A stretch of DNA of 8,519 bases from Flavobacterium sp. UBA6203. GTDB taxonomy: Bacteria > Bacteroidota > Bacteroidia > Flavobacteriales > Flavobacteriaceae. The notes under the pieces were generated by a model that was given only the letters and a program-made list of their open reading frames with translations, was not told the DNA's origin and did no database searches. The stretch lies in the NCBI GenBank assembly GCA_002421645.1, contig DIST01000014.1, positions 1 through 8,519 on the forward strand, written 5' to 3'. Below are positions 6,003 through 8,519 of this stretch, piece after piece; the stretch's first letter is position 1; every line of letters starts with the position of its first letter. The translations under genes were made by a program, and so were the position numbers.

Positions 6003-6033
6003 AAATGGCTAACAGAAAAACGGTTAGCCATTT
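6003..6033. promoter_or_regulatory. Perfect 11-bp inverted repeat upstream of the nuclease gene
   Basis: aaatggctaac (6003-6013) and gttagccattt (6023-6033) are perfect inverted copies around a 9-base loop. Neither strand has a U-tract after the stem, so it is not a standard terminator. On the minus strand it lies immediately upstream of TGACTTTG (6002-5995), a one-mismatch version of the -7 box, and about 70 bases above the ATG at 5935. An operator or leader hairpin is therefore possible. Confidence 0.6.
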
Positions 6034-6038
6034 GCTCC

Positions 6039-6077
6039 AAAAATAAAAAAAAGAGCTATCTAAACAAAGATAACTCT
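6039..6077 (-). terminator. Intrinsic terminator of the etfB-etfA operon
   Basis: On the minus strand the stem AGAGTTATCT (6077-6068), loop TTGTTT and AGATAGCTCT (6061-6052) pair over 10 positions with one G-U wobble. A run of seven T, an A, then five more T follows (6051-6039). It lies 38 bases after the etfA stop and only works in the minus orientation: on the plus strand the wobble becomes a C-A mismatch and no T-run follows. Confidence 0.85.
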
Positions 6078-6114
6078 AATTTTAATTTAATATATTTTTT
6101 AAACAACTATTTTA

Positions 6115-7083
6115 TTAAGAGTTGCTTGCTTTAAAAGCTTTTAATTTTTCGATTAATTGAGGTACTACAGTGAAAGCATCACCTACAACTCCGTAATCAG
6201 CCACTTTAAAGAAAGGCGCTTCTGGATCTGTATTGATAACCACTTTTACTTTCGATGAGTTAATTCCAGCAATATGTTGGATTGCTCCAGAGATACCAAC
6301 TGCAATATATAAGTTAGAAGCTACTGGTTTTCCAGTTTGTCCCACGTGCTCGCTGTGAGGTCTCCATCCAATATCAGAAACGGGTTTAGAACAAGCAGTT
6401 GCAGCACCCAAAACAGAAGCTAATTCTTCAATCATTCCCCAGTTTTCTGGACCTTTCATTCCACGACCTGCAGAAACCACGATTTCAGCATCAGCGATAG
6501 TTACTTTTCCAGAAACTTTTTCTACGTTTTCAACTTTGATTCCGAAATCAGCATCATTTAATGATGGTGCGAATGCTTCTTCTGTCATTGAAACTGCATC
6601 TTCGACTAATCCGAAAGAGTTTTTAGCAATTCCTAAAACTTTTACTGGAGTTGAAATTTCTGTAATATTGAAAGCTTTGTTTGAGAAAGCTGTTCTTTTC
6701 ACTTGGAAAGGCGAAGTACTAACAGGTAAAGCTACCACATTTGATGCATATCCAGCTTCTAAAGCTACCGCTACAAGTGGAGCTAAATATAAACTGTCTG
6801 TTGATGAAGAAACTAAAACGATTTGAGTTCCTTCTTTTTTAGCAGCTTGAGCAATTACATCAGCGTAAGCTTTAGCACTAAAATTATTTAATTTATCGTT
6901 AGAAACGTTTAAAACTTTGTCTACTCCGTAAGCAGCTAAAGCGCTGTTATCAGAGTTGTTGATAGTTACAGCTGTAACTGTTGTTCCCATTGAAGCAGCT
7001 ACTTTTTTTGCGTAAGAAGCTAATTCAAATGCTACTTTTTTAATTTTTCCTTCTGCTGATTCAGCATATATTAATATCGACAT
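6115..7083 (-). CDS. etfA: Electron transfer flavoprotein, alpha subunit
   Basis: A 322-residue ETF alpha subunit, which with EtfB passes electrons from acyl-CoA and related dehydrogenases to the quinone pool via ETF:quinone oxidoreductase. The N-terminal domain (about 1-190) begins MSILIYAESAEGKIKKVAFE. The C-terminal FAD domain shows GRGMKGPENW (206-215), VGQTGK (247-252), GISGAIQHIAGI (263-274) and DPEAPFFKVADYGVVGD (286-302), all signature FAD contacts. The SR dipeptide usual in the flavin loop is SK here (CSKPVSD, 221-227). I believe this occurs in other Bacteroidota, and it is conservative. Size is normal. The gene follows etfB with a 77-base repeat-rich spacer and ends in a clear terminator. 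Confidence 0.96.
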   Translation of the reverse strand: MSILIYAESAEGKIKKVAFELASYAKKVAASMGTTVTAVTINNSDNSALAAYGVDKVLNVSNDKLNNFSAKAYADVIAQAAKKEGTQIVLVSSSTDSLYLAPLVAVALEAGYASNVVALPVSTSPFQVKRTAFSNKAFNITEISTPVKVLGIAKNSFGLVEDAVSMTEEAFAPSLNDADFGIKVENVEKVSGKVTIADAEIVVSAGRGMKGPENWGMIEELASVLGAATACSKPVSDIGWRPHSEHVGQTGKPVASNLYIAVGISGAIQHIAGINSSKVKVVINTDPEAPFFKVADYGVVGDAFTVVPQLIEKLKAFKASNS

Positions 7084-7090
7084 GATTTTT

Positions 7091-7156
7091 TAAGTTTAAG
7101 AGTTTAAAATGTTTAAAAGGTTAAGTGTTTAACTGAACACTAAAAACTGAACACTA
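7091..7156. repeat. Repeat-rich spacer between etfB and etfA
   Basis: Two direct copies of aactgaacacta lie at 7131-7142 and 7145-7156, 14 bases apart. Beside them TTTAA recurs at 7095, 7103, 7112 and 7128 with 8-9 base spacing in the first three. agtgtt (7124-7129) and aacact (7136-7141) can also form a small hairpin. No promoter box or U-tract was found, so it is probably a transcribed low-complexity spacer. Confidence 0.7.
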
Positions 7157-7160
7157 ATTA

Positions 7161-7907
7161 CTAAATAACCTTAGCTTCGTTGTGTAACAAACTGATTAAT
7201 TCATCTAAATTATCAGCACTTACTAATTTAACTGCTGATTTTGCAGCTGGTTTTTCAAATTTAACGGCTTTAGTTGCAGAAGCGTCTCCTGTTGGCTCTA
7301 CTAAAGTTAAAGCTTTAGTTCTTGCCATCATTATGCCTCTCATGTTTGGAATACGTAAATCTTTTTCTTCTACTACACCTTTTTGACCACCAATAATCAA
7401 TGGTAAACTTGCAGAAACGATTTCTTTTCCACCGTCGATTTCTCTTGTTACTTTAGCTTCGTTTCCGTTTACATCAATTCCAACACAAGCGTTCACGAAA
7501 TTGTAACCTAAAATAGCTGCCATCATTCCAGGAACCATTCCTCCATTATAATCTAATGATTCTTTTCCAGCGATTATTAAATCATAACCTCCATTTTTAA
7601 CAACATCTGCTAATTGTTTTGCAACAAACATTCCGTCGGTTGGGTTAGCGTTAATACGAATTGCCTCGTCAGCTCCAATAGCTAATGCTTTTCTTAGAGT
7701 TGCTTCAGCGTCAGCACCACCAATGTTTACAACTGTAACATTTGCTCCTTGTTGCTCTTTGAACCAAATGGCTCTTGTTAAACCAAATTCATCATTAGGA
7801 TTAATCACAAATTGAACTCCATTTGTATCAAATTCGCTGTCACCATTGACAAAATTAATCTTTGAAGTAGTATCAGGTACGTGACTGATGCAAACTAATA
7901 TTTTCAT
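7161..7907 (-). CDS. etfB: Electron transfer flavoprotein, beta subunit
   Basis: A 248-residue ETF beta subunit, partner of EtfA and carrier of the structural AMP in typical ETFs. It starts MKILVCISHVPDTTSKINF, the standard N-terminal strand. It carries NPNDEFGLTRAIWFKE (36-51), the AMP-region GADEAIRI (78-85), AGKESLDYNGGMVPGMMAA (113-131) and the beta-subunit signature EEKDLRIPNMRGIMMARTKA (180-199). The C-terminal arm (about 204-248) has an Ala/Lys-rich linker before the terminal helix DNLDELISLLHNEAKVI, as expected of the arm that wraps around the alpha subunit. Length is normal. It is the promoter-proximal gene of the pair and is divergent from pdhB. No acyl-CoA dehydrogenase gene is beside it in the window. 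Confidence 0.96.
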   Translation of the reverse strand: MKILVCISHVPDTTSKINFVNGDSEFDTNGVQFVINPNDEFGLTRAIWFKEQQGANVTVVNIGGADAEATLRKALAIGADEAIRINANPTDGMFVAKQLADVVKNGGYDLIIAGKESLDYNGGMVPGMMAAILGYNFVNACVGIDVNGNEAKVTREIDGGKEIVSASLPLIIGGQKGVVEEKDLRIPNMRGIMMARTKALTLVEPTGDASATKAVKFEKPAAKSAVKLVSADNLDELISLLHNEAKVI

Positions 7908-7941
7908 TTTTATATATTTTGTTAGTGAATATTTTCAGTCC

Positions 7942-7949
7942 CAAAAATA
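7942..7949 (-). promoter_or_regulatory. Predicted -7 box of the etfB-etfA promoter
   Basis: On the minus strand TATTTTTG fits the TAnnTTTG consensus and lies about 34 bases before the etfB ATG. At the expected -33 distance the sequence is TTT rather than TTG, so the match is partial. It is the only fitting box close to etfB. Confidence 0.5.
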
Positions 7950-8076
7950 CAAAATAATTTCTAAAATAAAACTATGCACGCATAATAAATATGATTTTCT
8001 TGTGTAATTTGCTATTTTTTTATGAATAGTTTAATTCTAAGTGCTAATTTTGTGGTTTGATTGAATATTTTTAAAT

Positions 8077-8090
8077 CTAAAACGTTTTAG
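8077..8090. promoter_or_regulatory. Perfect 14-bp palindrome CTAAAACGTTTTAG in the etfB-pdhB gap
   Basis: A fully symmetric site with a central CG, the style of operator bound by LacI/GalR-family dimers. It lies about 54 bases upstream of the pdhB -7 box and about 130 bases upstream of the etfB -7 box. The binding protein is unknown; operator function is inferred only from symmetry and position. Confidence 0.5.
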
Positions 8091-8122
8091 TAGAAAGTAT
8101 AACCATTTTTTTTAAAAAGGAA

Positions 8123-8151
8123 TTAGAATAATTTTATTTTTCTTACTTTTG
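8123..8151 (+). promoter_or_regulatory. Predicted promoter of pdhB
   Basis: TACTTTTG (8144-8151) matches the -7 consensus exactly. A TTA (8123-8125) sits 18 bases before it where TTG is expected. The box ends 28 bases before the pdhB ATG. A second -7-like box, TAATTTTG at 8045-8052, lacks a -33 partner and is less likely. Confidence 0.6.
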
Positions 8152-8179
8152 CCAATCATAATTCAAAGAAATTAATTTC

Positions 8180-8519
8180 ATGAGAACGATACAATTTAGA
8201 GAAGCAGTATGTGAAGCGATGAGCGAAGAAATGCGTCGCGATGAATCAATTTATTTAATTGGAGAAGAAGTTGCGGAATATAATGGAGCTTATAAAGCTT
8301 CAAAAGGAATGCTTGATGAATTTGGACCAAAACGTGTAATTGATGCTCCTATTGCTGAATTAGGATTTGCTGGAATCGCTGTAGGTTCAGCTATGAATGG
8401 AAATCGTCCAATTGTAGAGTTCATGACATTCAACTTCTCATTAGTAGGAATTGATCAAATTATCAATAACGCAGCAAAAATGCGTCAAATGTCTGGTGGA
8501 CAATTCCCAATGCCAATGG
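8180..8519 (+). CDS. pdhB: Pyruvate dehydrogenase E1 component, beta subunit, partial (3' end beyond window)
   Basis: The first 113 codons are present; the gene continues past the right edge. It starts [20 protein letters not shown] and contains [16 protein letters not shown] (28-43), [19 protein letters not shown] (56-74), [18 protein letters not shown] (79-96) and MRQMSGGQ (101-108). This is the pyrimidine-domain half of a thiamine-diphosphate-dependent E1 beta chain. Glu60 in PIAELGF corresponds to the glutamate that activates the cofactor. The GAYK motif favours pyruvate dehydrogenase over branched-chain 2-oxoacid dehydrogenase. The enzyme feeds acetyl-CoA to the citric acid cycle. It has its own promoter at 8123-8151 and is divergent from etfB. 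The E1 alpha and E2 genes are not in the window. Confidence 0.93.
   Translation, partial: MRTIQFREAVCEAMSEEMRRDESIYLIGEEVAEYNGAYKASKGMLDEFGPKRVIDAPIAELGFAGIAVGSAMNGNRPIVEFMTFNFSLVGIDQIINNAAKMRQMSGGQFPMPM

Noticed and set aside
6536..7386. Plus-strand open frames over etfA and etfB (6536-6826, 7180-7386)
   Set aside because: Antisense shadows of well-recognised ETF subunits.
8045..8052. TAATTTTG as the main pdhB promoter
   Set aside because: It fits the -7 box but has no TTG at the right distance and would give a leader over 120 bases long; the box at 8144-8151 fits better.

Overview
The window reads as chromosomal DNA of a Bacteroidota bacterium, most likely Flavobacterium or a close flavobacterial relative. 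The DNA is AT-rich. Promoters fit the flavobacterial TTG / TAnnTTTG pattern, and starts are preceded by A-rich leaders rather than strong Shine-Dalgarno sites. Secreted proteins have short signal peptides ending in -FSQ, -SAQ or -FAQ. A PorT-like protein of the type IX secretion system, a Cys-pair TonB C-terminal protein and the ThyA insertion all point the same way. I recognised these families from the translated sequence; no database search was possible.

Almost everything lies on the minus strand. Reading in the direction of transcription (high to low coordinates): etfB (7907-7161) and etfA (7083-6115) form a two-gene unit closed by a good intrinsic terminator at 6077-6039. A second set follows: a bifunctional-nuclease/UVR protein (5935-5312), a CNT nucleoside transporter with an added N-terminal domain (5296-3638), a four-helix-bundle (S23/IVP) gene inside inverted repeats (3579-3223), thyA (3184-2360), a secreted TonB-C-domain protein (2349-1873) and folA (1871-1386). 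After a 158-bp intergenic repeat element come ubiE/menG (1130-399, with its own promoter) and the start of a porT-like gene that runs off the left edge. On the plus strand, pdhB begins at 8180 and runs off the right edge; it is divergent from etfB across a 272-bp regulatory gap.

Functionally, nupC, thyA and folA make a pyrimidine/thymidylate module: nucleoside uptake, dUMP methylation and recycling of the dihydrofolate that ThyA produces. EtfAB and PdhB belong to central energy metabolism. UbiE/MenG makes the menaquinone into which ETF-derived electrons ultimately flow.

The most unusual parts are non-coding. (1) The four-helix-bundle gene is enclosed by inverted arrays of a 7-bp motif (NNATNGG) and fills nearly the whole thyA-nupC gap. 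This layout resembles the intervening sequences of some bacterial 23S rRNA genes, but here it is outside any rRNA. (2) A 158-bp element has perfect 13-bp terminal inverted repeats, a central 12-bp x 4 tandem repeat, and a third copy of the 13-mer at the ubiE promoter. (3) There is a perfect 14-bp palindrome upstream of pdhB and an 11-bp perfect hairpin upstream of the nuclease gene. No rRNA, tRNA, CRISPR array, transposase or reverse transcriptase was seen.
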